A stretch of DNA of 34,844 nucleotides from Rickettsia typhi (GCA_945875925.1 CAMCME010000012.1:1-34844); one strand, 5' to 3'. Positions 18,607 through 28,192 are shown, counted from the stretch's first letter. Notes: generated from the sequence alone by a model not told the origin. A program made the numbers and translations.

Positions 18607-20958
18607 ATGACCGCACAAGAAACTAAGTCTCACACTTTATATACTTTGCCTTTGCGTGATGTAGTAATTTTTCCGCAAATGACTACCACAATTTTAGTCG
18701 GCAGAGAAAAATCTGTTAATGGCATTGAAGAATCTAAACGCCTTGGAGTGCCGATTTTCGCGGTGTTACAAACTAATCCTGATCGTGACGACTTTGATCA
18801 AAAAAGCATCTATAAAGTTGGGGTAATTTGCAATATTGTTGAATCGATAAGAACTGCTGACGGCACTTTGAAAGTTATCATTCAAGGCCTGCTTCGCGCT
18901 CAGGTAAAAAATATTATAGATTCGCCAACTTACTTCACTTGCGATGTTGATGTTTTACAAGATCAGAAATTTGCTTTAGACAATAAAGAGATGCTAAGCC
19001 TTATAAAAGGCTGCGTTGAAAGCTTTAATAAATATGCGGGTTTTAATAAAAAAATTACTCCAGAAATTTTAGCTTCAATTGTAAGACTTCGTTCTCCTCA
19101 TGAAATTGCTCATGTCATCACCACAAATCTTACCGCAAATGCTGCCAGCAAACAGAAAATTTTAGAAGAAAATGATCTGTCAAAAAAGCTTTATAAAATT
19201 TTAGAAATTTTAGAAACCGAGCTTGAAATTGCTAAGTCAGAAGCTCGCATCAATAAATCAATTCAAGATAAAATTTCTAAAACTCACAAAGAATTTTATT
19301 TGAATGAACAGCTTAAAAATATCAAAAAAGAATTAGGACAAGACGAAGAAACAGAGATCAAAGAATTAGGAAGTAAAATTGCCAAATTAAAATTGCCTCC
19401 AGAAGTTGCCGCCAAGTGCAAATCTGAAATGGCAAAGTTAGAAAAGATGAATCCTTATTCATCAGAATCGGGCGTGGTGCGTAATTATTTAGACTGGATT
19501 ATAACTCTTCCTTGGCACGAAAAAACTAAGCCTAGCAATGATTTAAACAAGGCTCATAAAATTCTAAATCAAAATCATTTCGCTTTAGATAAAGTGAAAG
19601 ATCGCATACTTGAATTCATCGCCGTGCAAATAAAAACCAAAGCTTTGAAAGGCCCAATTTTATGTTTGGTTGGTTCTCCCGGAGTTGGAAAAACCTCGCT
19701 GGCGAAATCAATTGCTGACGCTTTAAATCGCAAATATGTAAAAGTTTCTTTAGGCGGCGTGCGCGACGAATCTGAAATTCGCGGACATAGAAGAACTTAC
19801 ATCGGATCAATGCCAGGACGCATTATTCAATCGATGAAAAAAGCTAAAACTGTTAATCCTTTAATGCTTTTGGATGAGATTGATAAAATGTCTAACGACT
19901 TCCGTGGTGATCCTTCTGCGGCACTTCTAGAAGTTTTAGATCCTGAACAAAATTCTGTTTTTTCTGATCATTATTTAGAGGTTGATTATGACCTTTCAAA
20001 AGTGATGTTCATTGCCACAGCCAACAGCCTTGCTAGCATTCCAGTTCCACTTCGTGATCGTATGGAAATTATTAAACTTTCGGGATACACCGAAAGTGAA
20101 AAATTGCAAATCGCCAAGAAACATTTGGTTGATAAACAATGCGCTGAGAATGGTTTAAGCAAAAAAGAATTTTCAATTTCTGATGAAGCAATTTTGACTT
20201 TAATCAGAAGATATACTTTTGAAGCTGGTGTTAGAAATTTAAACCGCGAGCTGGCTAATTTAGCGCGCAAAGCGGCGAAAGAAATTGTTACTAAAAAAAC
20301 CAAATCTCTGCACATCACTGAAAAAAATATCGCAAAATTTGCTGGCATTGAAAAACATCATTTCGGAATTGCCAAAGAACAAGATTTAGTTGGCGTGGCT
20401 ACTGGCCTTGCTTACACAGATTTTGGTGGAGATTTACTTGATATTGAAGCTTTGAAATTTGAAGGAAGTGGCAAAATTCAAATCACCGGAAAACTTGGTG
20501 ATGTTATGAAAGAATCAGCGCAAGCGGCTTTAAGCTATGCTAGATCTATTGCTAAAGACTTTGAAATTGATCACAAGAAATTCAATAAATATGATTTTCA
20601 CATTCATGTTCCCGAAGGCGCAACTCCAAAAGACGGCCCTTCAGCGGGAGTAGCTCTTTGTGTGGCTTTAATTTCTTGCATGACTGGACTACCAATTAAA
20701 AAAGATATTGCCATGACTGGCGAGATTACTTTAACCGGAAAAGTTTTAGAAATTGGCGGATTAAAAGAAAAACTTTTAGCTGCTTTACGCGGCGGAATTA
20801 AAACTGTTTTAATCCCAGAATCTAACAGAAAAAATCTAGCTGACTTGCCTCAAGAAGTTCTAGACCAACTTACAATCAAGCCGATAAAAACTGCTAAAGA
20901 AGCTTTAAAAGAATGTTTGGTGATGGAGAAAAAAGTTAAGAAAAATGATAAGAGATAA
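18607..20958 (+). CDS. lon: ATP-dependent protease La
   Basis: LPLRDVVIFPQMTTTILVGREKS, GSPGVGKTSLAKSIADAL, HVPEGATPKDGPSAGV. Confidence 0.97.
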   Translation: MTAQETKSHTLYTLPLRDVVIFPQMTTTILVGREKSVNGIEESKRLGVPIFAVLQTNPDRDDFDQKSIYKVGVICNIVESIRTADGTLKVIIQGLLRAQVKNIIDSPTYFTCDVDVLQDQKFALDNKEMLSLIKGCVESFNKYAGFNKKITPEILASIVRLRSPHEIAHVITTNLTANAASKQKILEENDLSKKLYKILEILETELEIAKSEARINKSIQDKISKTHKEFYLNEQLKNIKKELGQDEETEIKELGSKIAKLKLPPEVAAKCKSEMAKLEKMNPYSSESGVVRNYLDWIITLPWHEKTKPSNDLNKAHKILNQNHFALDKVKDRILEFIAVQIKTKALKGPILCLVGSPGVGKTSLAKSIADALNRKYVKVSLGGVRDESEIRGHRRTYIGSMPGRIIQSMKKAKTVNPLMLLDEIDKMSNDFRGDPSAALLEVLDPEQNSVFSDHYLEVDYDLSKVMFIATANSLASIPVPLRDRMEIIKLSGYTESEKLQIAKKHLVDKQCAENGLSKKEFSISDEAILTLIRRYTFEAGVRNLNRELANLARKAAKEIVTKKTKSLHITEKNIAKFAGIEKHHFGIAKEQDLVGVATGLAYTDFGGDLLDIEALKFEGSGKIQITGKLGDVMKESAQAALSYARSIAKDFEIDHKKFNKYDFHIHVPEGATPKDGPSAGVALCVALISCMTGLPIKKDIAMTGEITLTGKVLEIGGLKEKLLAALRGGIKTVLIPESNRKNLADLPQEVLDQLTIKPIKTAKEALKECLVMEKKVKKNDKR

Positions 20959-20978
20959 ACTATAATTCATTAGAAAAT

Positions 20979-21368
20979 ATGAATAGTGACGAGGTTTTAA
21001 GAAGAACTAAAGAAGGCATGATTGAAAGCAATAAAGTTCTGATTAGAGAGTTAGTGCGAGATCTTGAGGGGAGAGGAATTCCCATTGTAGTTGGAGTCGA
21101 TGGAAAGGTAAAAAAATTAATTTTACTAAATAAAGCCAAGGCTGAACAATTCGAAAAAGAGCTAAAAAAATTTGATCTAAATAAATCAGATTTTTGTTTA
21201 CTTGAAGAAGATAATGGGAAATCATCGGAAATCACTGACATGGTCATAGAAAATATTACCTTGATTCACAAAAAATCTGCCAAATTAAAAACTTACAATA
21301 TCAAGGATAACCTCCGCTGGATCGATGATTTTCACCACGATTTAGAAAATAAATTTTTTACAAACTAA
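20979..21368 (+). CDS. Hypothetical protein, 129 aa
   Basis: ORF in the same direction as lon and yidC, short intergenic gaps, charged soluble composition; no family recognised. Confidence 0.65.
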   Translation: MNSDEVLRRTKEGMIESNKVLIRELVRDLEGRGIPIVVGVDGKVKKLILLNKAKAEQFEKELKKFDLNKSDFCLLEEDNGKSSEITDMVIENITLIHKKSAKLKTYNIKDNLRWIDDFHHDLENKFFTN

Positions 21369-21387
21369 CTCCCTCACTTCAAAGAAA

Positions 21388-23142
21388 ATGCAAGATAACA
21401 AAAACATAATGCTGGCCACTGTGCTTTCGGCCATGATTTTAATTGGTTGGGCGTGGTTTTATGAAAAGCCTAGAGCTGATCGCTTAGAGCAAATGAAAAA
21501 AACTGCAGCGGTGCAAACACAGACTGCCGCTGTGAAAACTGGTGAGCCAGTGAAAACTCAAGCCTCTAATGCGCAGCCAGTTAAAACTGATCAGGCAATG
21601 GAAACAATTTTAACTCTGAAAAATCGTGAAGATATTTTGGAGCAAAGCAAAGCCAATCGCATTAAAATTGAGAATGAAAATTTACATGGCTCAATCTCTT
21701 TAGAAGGCGCGCGTTTTGATGATTTAACTTTAGCTAAATATTTCGTAACTGCTGAACATAAAGAAGAAGTTAAATTATTTTCTCCTTCTCAAAGCAAAGA
21801 AAGATATTTTGCTGACTTCGGCTGGATCAGCTCGGACAATACTCTAGAATTGCCACAACCAACTACTTTATGGAAAAGTAATGGCGCAAAACTTACGCCA
21901 AAAACTCCAATTATTTTGTCTTGGAAAAATAAACAAAATATCGAGTTTTTAGTTAAGGTTTCTCTTGATGAAAATTACATGTTTGGCATTACGCAATCGG
22001 TTAAAAACAATTCTAACCAAGATATTTCTTTAGCTCCTTATGGCCGCGTTAATCGCGCTTTAAATGTGCTTAATCAATCAAATTACATTCTTCACGAAGG
22101 CGCTATTGGAACATTTAACGGCGTTCTTCAAGAAACTAATTACAAGGATTTGGTTGAAGAAAAAAATCAAACTTTTGAAGGCAAAGATGGCGGCTGGTTG
22201 GGCATCACTGATAAATATTGGTTAAGCTCAATCATTCCTGATAAAAGCATCACTTATAAAGCAAATTTCAGCAATCAAACTGCTAATCAAAATAGCATTT
22301 TTAACAGTGAATTTGTTGGCCAAGAAGTAAAAATTGCTAAGAATGAAGAGTTAAATTTTGATCATCATCTTTTTGCTGGAGCCAAGAAAGTAAAGCTTTT
22401 GGACCAATATGCTGAAGAATATAAAATTCCACTTTTTGATCGTTCAATCGATTTCGGCTGGTTCTATTTTCTTACCAAACCATTCTTCTTCTTGGTTTCT
22501 TTCTTAAATGGATTATTGGGAAATTTCGGTTTAGCAATTTTGGCAATGACTGTGATTTTAAAATTATTGCTATTTCCAATGGCCAATAAATCTTACAGCG
22601 CCATTGCTAAAGTTAAAAAACTTCAGCCAAAAGTTGAGGCCATTAAAGCTAAATTTAAAGATGATCGCATCGCCTTTAATCGCGAATTGATGGAACTTTA
22701 CAAAAAAGAAAAAGTTAGCCCAGCTTCTGGATGCTTACCAATTCTAATTCAAATTCCGGTTTTCTTCGCGCTTTACAAAGTTTTATTTGTAACGCTAGAC
22801 ATGCGCCAAGCCACATTCTATGGCTGGATTCATGATCTTTCTGCGCCAGATCCAACTACAATTTTCAACTTATTTGGATTATTACCTTTCCATCCAAGCT
22901 CAACCTTCACAATTGGCATTTGGCCAATCTTGATGGGAATTACAATGATCTTGCAACAAAAGCTCAGCCCATCAAGCGCAGATCCAACACAAGCTAAGAT
23001 CTTAAAATTCATGCCTTATGTTTTAACTTTTGTTCTAGCAGCATTTCCTGCCGGCTTAGTTATTTACTGGACTTGGAGCAACACACTTTCAATTTTACAA
23101 CAATACTTGATCACCAAAAAATTGAATAAAGGAAATCATTAG
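21388..23142 (+). CDS. yidC: Membrane protein insertase YidC
   Basis: MQDNKNIMLATVLSAMILIGWAWFYEKPR; PMANKSYSAIAKVKKLQPKVEAIKAKFKDD; SGCLPILIQIPVFFALYKVLFV. Confidence 0.97.
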   Translation: MQDNKNIMLATVLSAMILIGWAWFYEKPRADRLEQMKKTAAVQTQTAAVKTGEPVKTQASNAQPVKTDQAMETILTLKNREDILEQSKANRIKIENENLHGSISLEGARFDDLTLAKYFVTAEHKEEVKLFSPSQSKERYFADFGWISSDNTLELPQPTTLWKSNGAKLTPKTPIILSWKNKQNIEFLVKVSLDENYMFGITQSVKNNSNQDISLAPYGRVNRALNVLNQSNYILHEGAIGTFNGVLQETNYKDLVEEKNQTFEGKDGGWLGITDKYWLSSIIPDKSITYKANFSNQTANQNSIFNSEFVGQEVKIAKNEELNFDHHLFAGAKKVKLLDQYAEEYKIPLFDRSIDFGWFYFLTKPFFFLVSFLNGLLGNFGLAILAMTVILKLLLFPMANKSYSAIAKVKKLQPKVEAIKAKFKDDRIAFNRELMELYKKEKVSPASGCLPILIQIPVFFALYKVLFVTLDMRQATFYGWIHDLSAPDPTTIFNLFGLLPFHPSSTFTIGIWPILMGITMILQQKLSPSSADPTQAKILKFMPYVLTFVLAAFPAGLVIYWTWSNTLSILQQYLITKKLNKGNH

Positions 23143-23149
23143 TTTTTTG

Positions 23150-23196
23150 CCTCCTTTGAAAAAGGAGGTGGCGCGCCGAAGGCGTGACGGAGGATT
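23150..23196 (+). repeat. Hairpin-containing dispersed-repeat-like sequence downstream of yidC
   Basis: cctccttt-gaa-aaaggagg followed by tggcgcgccgaaggcgtgacggaggattt; similar layout to the segment inside hsdM (33799-33855, opposite strand). Confidence 0.6.
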
Positions 23197-23246
23197 TCAA
23201 GCTACAAGCTCAGAGAGTTATTTTTGTATTTTTAAATCACCTGTCT

Positions 23247-23332
23247 CAAATGCTAACGCATTTGATCCACACTCTTTTTACTCACGAAATATTTTTTATT
23301 TTTTGAGTGAGTTGCAATTGCTGAAGCAATTG
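23247..23332. repeat. Cluster of three small hairpins upstream of tRNA-Ser
   Basis: caaatgc-taac-gcatttg (23247-23264); actcac (23280-23285)/gtgagt (23307-23312); caattgc-tgaa-gcaattg (23315-23332). Confidence 0.6.
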
Positions 23333-23350
23333 TCAAAGAAGGCTTTATCA

Positions 23351-23440
23351 GGAAGAATGGCCGAGTGGCTTAAGGCGCACGCTTGGAAAGCGTGTTATGG
23401 GTAAAACTATACGAGAGTTCGAATCTCTCTTCTTCCGCCA
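23351..23440 (+). tRNA. tRNA-Ser (GGA), CCA encoded, long variable arm
   Basis: GGAAGAA...TTCTTCC acceptor, anticodon loop TTGGAAA, T-arm GAGAG-TTCGAAT-CTCTC, 3' GCCA. Confidence 0.95.
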
Positions 23441-23760
23441 GTACCGCGAGCTTTAGAGCCGCAAGGTTTCAGACCATTTGATGATTTTTGCGAACTTTAT
23501 TGCGAACTCACATCCACATCCCCTCCGACCACTGTAGCTCGAAGCGCACCGAAAATAAATTCAGTCAAAATAAAACTAAAAATCACTTCCTAGGCAAGAG
23601 ACCTTATTTGCGAACTTTTTTTGCGCAAAGGCGCAGCTGAATTCTTTAAAAATGAAGAAAATTGGATAATTTTCTGTAAAAGATATTATGCAAAGCCTTG
23701 ATAATGCTGATCAAAATTCGGTGAACATGAAACGGAGATTTGGAGAATTTGTGCGTGATA
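23435..23760 (+). repeat. attL-like 'A' arm, copy 1, starting at the tRNA-Ser 3' end
   Basis: Aligns over about 310 nt with 25647-25967 (e.g. ttcagaccatttgatgatttttgcgaacttt.ttgcgaactca; catcccctccgacc.ctgta; gaagcgc.ccgaaaataaat). Confidence 0.88.
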
Positions 23761-23804
23761 CACATGCTTTTGAAATCTCTGCGCAAATCAGCAATAGGTT
23801 TATT

Positions 23805-24329
23805 TTACAGACCTAGAAGCTCTGCATGTACATCACGTGACTTCTTGCTATATTCAAACTGAATTTTTCTTATTTTTTCTAAATCAAAAAAAGGACACCC
23901 TTCTGGATTTTTAGCATAATTAATAAGTTCACTGAGTGAATTGAATAGTTCGCTAGCGGCTTTATCAAACTCTTTACCTTCTTTAGGCGCAAACTGACCG
24001 TATTTTTTTAACTCCCATTTATAAAAAGAGATTCGGTCAAGAAAGTTTTTTACTTCTTCCTCTTTTTGCTTTTTTACCTCTACTTGATCGTCATATTTTT
24101 TTTGACCATGTATTAAAGTAATCCCAACAACTATCTTGCTTGCAAGCTTGTTAAATTCATTTGAACTCTCAAGAAAATTAGTCGCCCAGACCTTAAGCCA
24201 CTCTGTTTCGGAATTTAGTTTTTTGTTTTTAGAAAAACCCCAGAAGAAGGTTATTAACGACACTAAAATCGCCACTACAGAAATTATCGCGGTAAAATTA
24301 TCGGTTAAAAATATCATAATATTTTCCAT
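23805..24329 (-). CDS. Small membrane-anchored protein of unknown function
   Basis: 174 aa, N-terminal TM (AIISVVAILVSLITFFWGF), charged helical remainder; starts 9 nt after the fic stop. Confidence 0.72.
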   Translation of the reverse strand: MENIMIFLTDNFTAIISVVAILVSLITFFWGFSKNKKLNSETEWLKVWATNFLESSNEFNKLASKIVVGITLIHGQKKYDDQVEVKKQKEEEVKNFLDRISFYKWELKKYGQFAPKEGKEFDKAASELFNSLSELINYAKNPEGCPFFDLEKIRKIQFEYSKKSRDVHAELLGL

Positions 24330-24338
24330 TTAATTCTT

Positions 24339-25385
24339 CTAAACAATTTCATAAACCACGCCACGTCCTTTCCCAAAAGTTTTAATCTTTCTCATTTCGA
24401 CCAATTCTCTTAATTTTACTTTCAATGTATTGCGGTTTGCACCAGATAGGCGCTGTATTTCAGAAACTGCAAGGCGTTTGTGATTTTTAAGAACCTTCAA
24501 AATTTCTAAATGTAGCTCACCAAAATTTTCCTGTAGGATTTTTTCAAGCGCCACTTTTTTCTCTAGATTATCTTTTTGTTTTTTTAGGGATTTTAGGAAA
24601 AACAATATCCAACCTTCAAATTTGATTTTTTTGGCTTCGAGCGTGATTTGGCAATCTCTCAAGTTTTTGTAATAGGCGTCCTTGTTATCTTCGATGATAC
24701 TTTCAAGCGAGCTGTATTGGATGTAGCTGTAACCAAGTTTAAGCAAAAGCAAGTTGGTAAGAATTCTTGAAATTCTGCCATTGCCATCTTGAAACGGGTG
24801 AATTGCCAAAAAAACTACGATAAAAATTCCAGTGATGATTAGCGGGTGAATTTCTTTTAATTCAAAAGCCTTGTTCGTCCATTCAATCAAATCAGCCATC
24901 TTCATTGGAGTTTTGAAAGGCGTTGCAGTTTTAAAAATTACTCCGATTTCTTTTCCTTTGGCGTCAATTGCCACAACATGGTTATCGAGTTTTTTATATT
25001 CGCCTCTGTGGCGAATGTCTTTTGAGCTGTGCTTGAGAAGAATTGCGTGGAGTTGTTTGATGTGATTTTGGGTTATCTTTAAATCTTCAAAACTTTCCAA
25101 AATAAAATCCATTGCGTCGGAATAGCCAACAACCTCTTCTTCGTCGCGACTTTTGAATGATTTTTTTCTGACCTTAGAGAGCAGCGTTTCAACTTGAGCA
25201 TCAGTTAATTGAACACCTTCAATTCTTGTGCTTGAGGCAATTGATTCAATTGTGGCTGATTTTTTGAGCATCTTTAAACGATCTGGCGAAAGCGTGTTAA
25301 CTGCCTGCCACTTGCCTTTAAACTCATCAATTTCGCTGATGAGGTTTAGTATCTCGTTGGTTATGGCGACTTGGTAGTTGCTCAT
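24339..25385 (-). CDS. fic: Fic-family protein (class II) with C-terminal winged HTH
   Basis: HPFQDGNGRISR Fic motif; N-terminal inhibitory-type motif STRIEG; C-terminal HTH-like LAVSEIQRLSGANRNTLKVKLRELVEMRKI. Confidence 0.93.
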   Translation of the reverse strand: MSNYQVAITNEILNLISEIDEFKGKWQAVNTLSPDRLKMLKKSATIESIASSTRIEGVQLTDAQVETLLSKVRKKSFKSRDEEEVVGYSDAMDFILESFEDLKITQNHIKQLHAILLKHSSKDIRHRGEYKKLDNHVVAIDAKGKEIGVIFKTATPFKTPMKMADLIEWTNKAFELKEIHPLIITGIFIVVFLAIHPFQDGNGRISRILTNLLLLKLGYSYIQYSSLESIIEDNKDAYYKNLRDCQITLEAKKIKFEGWILFFLKSLKKQKDNLEKKVALEKILQENFGELHLEILKVLKNHKRLAVSEIQRLSGANRNTLKVKLRELVEMRKIKTFGKGRGVVYEIV

Positions 25386-25444
25386 GCGTAAAATATTTTG
25401 TTAATCAGATTAGCTGTCAGAAGCATAGACCTTAGAAAGCTGAA

Positions 25445-25652
25445 TATCCACAAAAATATCCAATTATATCCAATTGCAAAAGGCTCAAAACTTGCGGCAA
25501 AAATCCTTACGAAATTTCGCAAACTGTATTAGGTGAAAGCATCTGATTTTTATCGAACTTTTCGGTATGGATGAAAATGGCTTTGGAGCCTTGATTTTGG
25601 TGGCTCTAAAAAACTACGACTTAGTTCGCAAACCAACTCCCATGAACCGCCA
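25445..25652 (+). repeat. attR-like 'B' arm, copy 1
   Basis: 25531-25652 matches 30786-30907 at 120 of 122 positions; upstream tatccacaaaaatatccaattatatccaatt also matches 30614-30644. Confidence 0.92.
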
Positions 25653-25967
25653 GTTCTGTGAGCCTTAGAGCCACAAGGCTTCAGACCATTTGATGATTTT
25701 TGCGAACTTTGTTGCGAACTCATCTTCTCATCCCCTCCGACCCCTGTAGATCGAAGCGCGCCGAAAATAAATTTCATAAAAATAAAACTGAAAATCGCCA
25801 GCTAGGGAAGAGATGCGATTTGCGAACTTTTTGTTGCGCGAAGGTGCGGATAAATTATTGGGAAATGGAGAAAATTGGAGAGTTTTTTTGTAGATGCTAC
25901 TGCATCAAGCCTTGATACTGCTGTTCAAAACTCGGTAAACGTGAAGTGGAGATTTGGAGAAATTTTT
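25647..25967 (+). repeat. 'A' arm, copy 2, joined directly to the B arm through CCGCCAGT
   Basis: Homologous to 23435-23760; conserved TTTGCGAACTTT at 25699 and 25819. Confidence 0.88.
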
Positions 25968-26076
25968 CATCAATCGACACCTTCAAACCTTTGCGATAAT
26001 TAGAAAACTATAAGGCTTTTGAATATTGTAAGCCTATAACTGATGAGGATTTGAAGAGAAATATCTGGATTTAACT

Positions 26077-28164
26077 TTAGCTAAAATCTATTCCATAATC
26101 AATTATCAATTCATTTGGTTTTTCTATATCGCTAACACTTTCTTTTGAAGATTTAACGATTTCCTGCTTTACTAATTTTTCTGGCAAAGCATTCAGGAAG
26201 TAAGTTTCCAAGATTTTCTTATCTCTTTGCTCTTGGTCGCTATTTTCAATTTGATAGCCTTCTTGTGATGGCTCTAAAATTTTTCTTTCAGAGTTTATAG
26301 AGCTTAGATTTCTTGTTATTATTAGTTCATTTTTTGCTCTTGTTAATGCAACATAGAGAACCCTTCTTTCTTCTTCAATTTGATCAATGTCATTAATTGA
26401 TAGCGAAGATGGAAAGTTTTTTGGAGAAACATTAACTATAAAACAAATATCAGATTCCAACCCTTTTGCTGAATGAATTGTTGATATTACAGCAACATCT
26501 TTGATTTCTGTTTTTTCTAAATCGCTACTCATCAGGGTTGGAGAGCTGCTAACGTTCGTAGAGTTATCTAAAATACATTCAGATATAAACTCGCCTAAGC
26601 TTGAATATTTTCCGGCCAAAACTGACAACACTGGAAAATCTGTTTTTCTTTTTCTAACCCAATCTTCTTTATATTTTTCTGAAAGTCTTTTTTCCATTAA
26701 TTCATATGTAACATCTACTAACTTCTGTAGATCGCCTTTATTTTCTAATGCTTTTGATAATATCTTTGGAATTATGGAATTTGAGTCATTTTTATGAATT
26801 TTTGACAAGTGCGCGATGCAATCACTTATATCTTTTAGCTCCAAAAGATTTTCTATATACTTTGAAGCTCTAATTTCACCTATCCCTTCCCACAATGTTA
26901 AAAACCTAATCCAAGCAATTTCATCATTAAAATTATTAACAACTCTCAATGCTGAAATTAAATCTTTAATATGAGCGGATTCCATAAATTTTCTTCCGCC
27001 ATATGTTATGTAAGGGATTTTCTTTTCTAAAAAAATTGCCTGTATTTTTGTGGTATAAAATTGCGATCTCGAAAGTATGAGATGATCAGAATATAATTTG
27101 TTGTTATTGATGTAATTATCCAAAATTCTATCGGCGATAAAATTCGCTTCTTCCCACTCATTTTCAACATTTAAAATTATAGGAGTTTTGCCACCTCCTT
27201 TTACTGAAATTAATTTCTTATTATAATCAATTGTTGATTGCTCAAGAAGCCAGTTTGAAAGATCTAAAATTTCTTGTGTTGAGCGGTAATTATCTTGCAA
27301 TTTATAAACCTCTGAATCTTTCACCCTCTGACTAAATAGATGCACATTCTTAAAATCCGCACCTCTAAATGAATAAATCGATTGAGCATCGTCGCCAACA
27401 CAAAATAAATTGCAGATTTCTTGAAAAGGCTCTAGCAGATCCCATTGCAGCGGATTTGTGTCTTGCATTTCATCAACAAGAATATGCTCATATTGAGAAG
27501 AAATTATTTTTCTCGCCTGATTATCCAGCTTTATTCTATTTGCCACAATTTGAATAATATCATCATAATCCAAATATTTTCTTTCCTTTTTCTTTTGTTC
27601 GTAGCTTCTAATAATTTCCTCTATTTTCCCCTTTAGTACTGATATTTTTTTATCAATTTCTTCACCATTTTTATCTTCAAATATTTTAAACCTTATTGTT
27701 TCTGTTAGGTTTCTTTTGGTATTTCTTGCGAAGGAATATAAATCTAAAAGTGACTGCGGTTTAATTTTTATATCTTCAAAAATAATGCTCTTTTTGCCGC
27801 AAACAATTTTCATTATGGAAACTTGATCATCTTCATCAATAATTGTAAAACCGCTAACGCCAAAAAGATTTGGATAGTTTGTTAATAATTTATTGCACCA
27901 TGAATGAAAAGTTGATCCATTTAAAGATTGGGCTTGATTATTTTCTAAAGAGTTTTTGACCCTAGAAACAATTTCACTTGCCGATCTTTTAGTAAATGTA
28001 AGAATTTGGATCTTGCTGGCGGAAACTCCTTTTGAAATAAGATATGAAGCCCTTGCAATAATGGTTTTTGTTTTTCCTGTTCCAGCCCCAGCTAAAACAA
28101 GCAAATGTTTTCCTTCAAAAGTTGCGGCTTTTTTCTGGCTTTGATTTAGCTCTTCTAAACTCAT
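26077..28164 (-). CDS. UvrD/Rep-family SF1 ATP-dependent helicase
   Basis: LAGAGTGKTKTIIARA (Walker A), ILTFTKRSASEI, LVDEMQDTNPLQW, GDDAQSIYSFRGADF, STIHSAKGLE, LYVALTRAKNELIITR. Confidence 0.94.
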   Translation of the reverse strand: MSLEELNQSQKKAATFEGKHLLVLAGAGTGKTKTIIARASYLISKGVSASKIQILTFTKRSASEIVSRVKNSLENNQAQSLNGSTFHSWCNKLLTNYPNLFGVSGFTIIDEDDQVSIMKIVCGKKSIIFEDIKIKPQSLLDLYSFARNTKRNLTETIRFKIFEDKNGEEIDKKISVLKGKIEEIIRSYEQKKKERKYLDYDDIIQIVANRIKLDNQARKIISSQYEHILVDEMQDTNPLQWDLLEPFQEICNLFCVGDDAQSIYSFRGADFKNVHLFSQRVKDSEVYKLQDNYRSTQEILDLSNWLLEQSTIDYNKKLISVKGGGKTPIILNVENEWEEANFIADRILDNYINNNKLYSDHLILSRSQFYTTKIQAIFLEKKIPYITYGGRKFMESAHIKDLISALRVVNNFNDEIAWIRFLTLWEGIGEIRASKYIENLLELKDISDCIAHLSKIHKNDSNSIIPKILSKALENKGDLQKLVDVTYELMEKRLSEKYKEDWVRKRKTDFPVLSVLAGKYSSLGEFISECILDNSTNVSSSPTLMSSDLEKTEIKDVAVISTIHSAKGLESDICFIVNVSPKNFPSSLSINDIDQIEEERRVLYVALTRAKNELIITRNLSSINSERKILEPSQEGYQIENSDQEQRDKKILETYFLNALPEKLVKQEIVKSSKESVSDIEKPNELIIDYGIDFS

Positions 28165-28192
28165 TAAAAATATAAATTAGTTAAAAAAATAT

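Larger units (their letters stand above)
23441..25652. mobile_element. Integrase-less cargo segment 1 (CIME-like): Fic plus 1-TM protein
   Basis: Bounded by A arm copy 1 at the tRNA 3' end and B arm ending CCGCCA at 25652; no integrase inside. Confidence 0.7.

Noticed and set aside
19986-20348. 120-aa ORF antisense to lon
   Set aside because: Lies fully within the lon coding region; antisense shadow ORF.
23147-23404. 85-aa ORF running into tRNA-Ser
   Set aside because: Covers repeat/hairpin DNA and the tRNA itself; no coding evidence.
25621-25652. Resemblance of the B-arm end (agttcgcaaaccaactcccatgaaccgcca) to a tRNA T-arm and 3' end
   Set aside because: Only AGTTCG and CCGCCA match tRNA-Ser; the stem does not pair and the spacing is 5 nt too long, so it is not a tRNA fragment.
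25550-25777. 75-aa minus-strand ORF, matching the C-terminus of ORF 30805..31029
   Set aside because: The shared peptide (SWELVCELSRSFLEP.KSRLQSHF.PYRKVR) simply reflects the duplicated B arm; it runs across the att junction and has no coding features.
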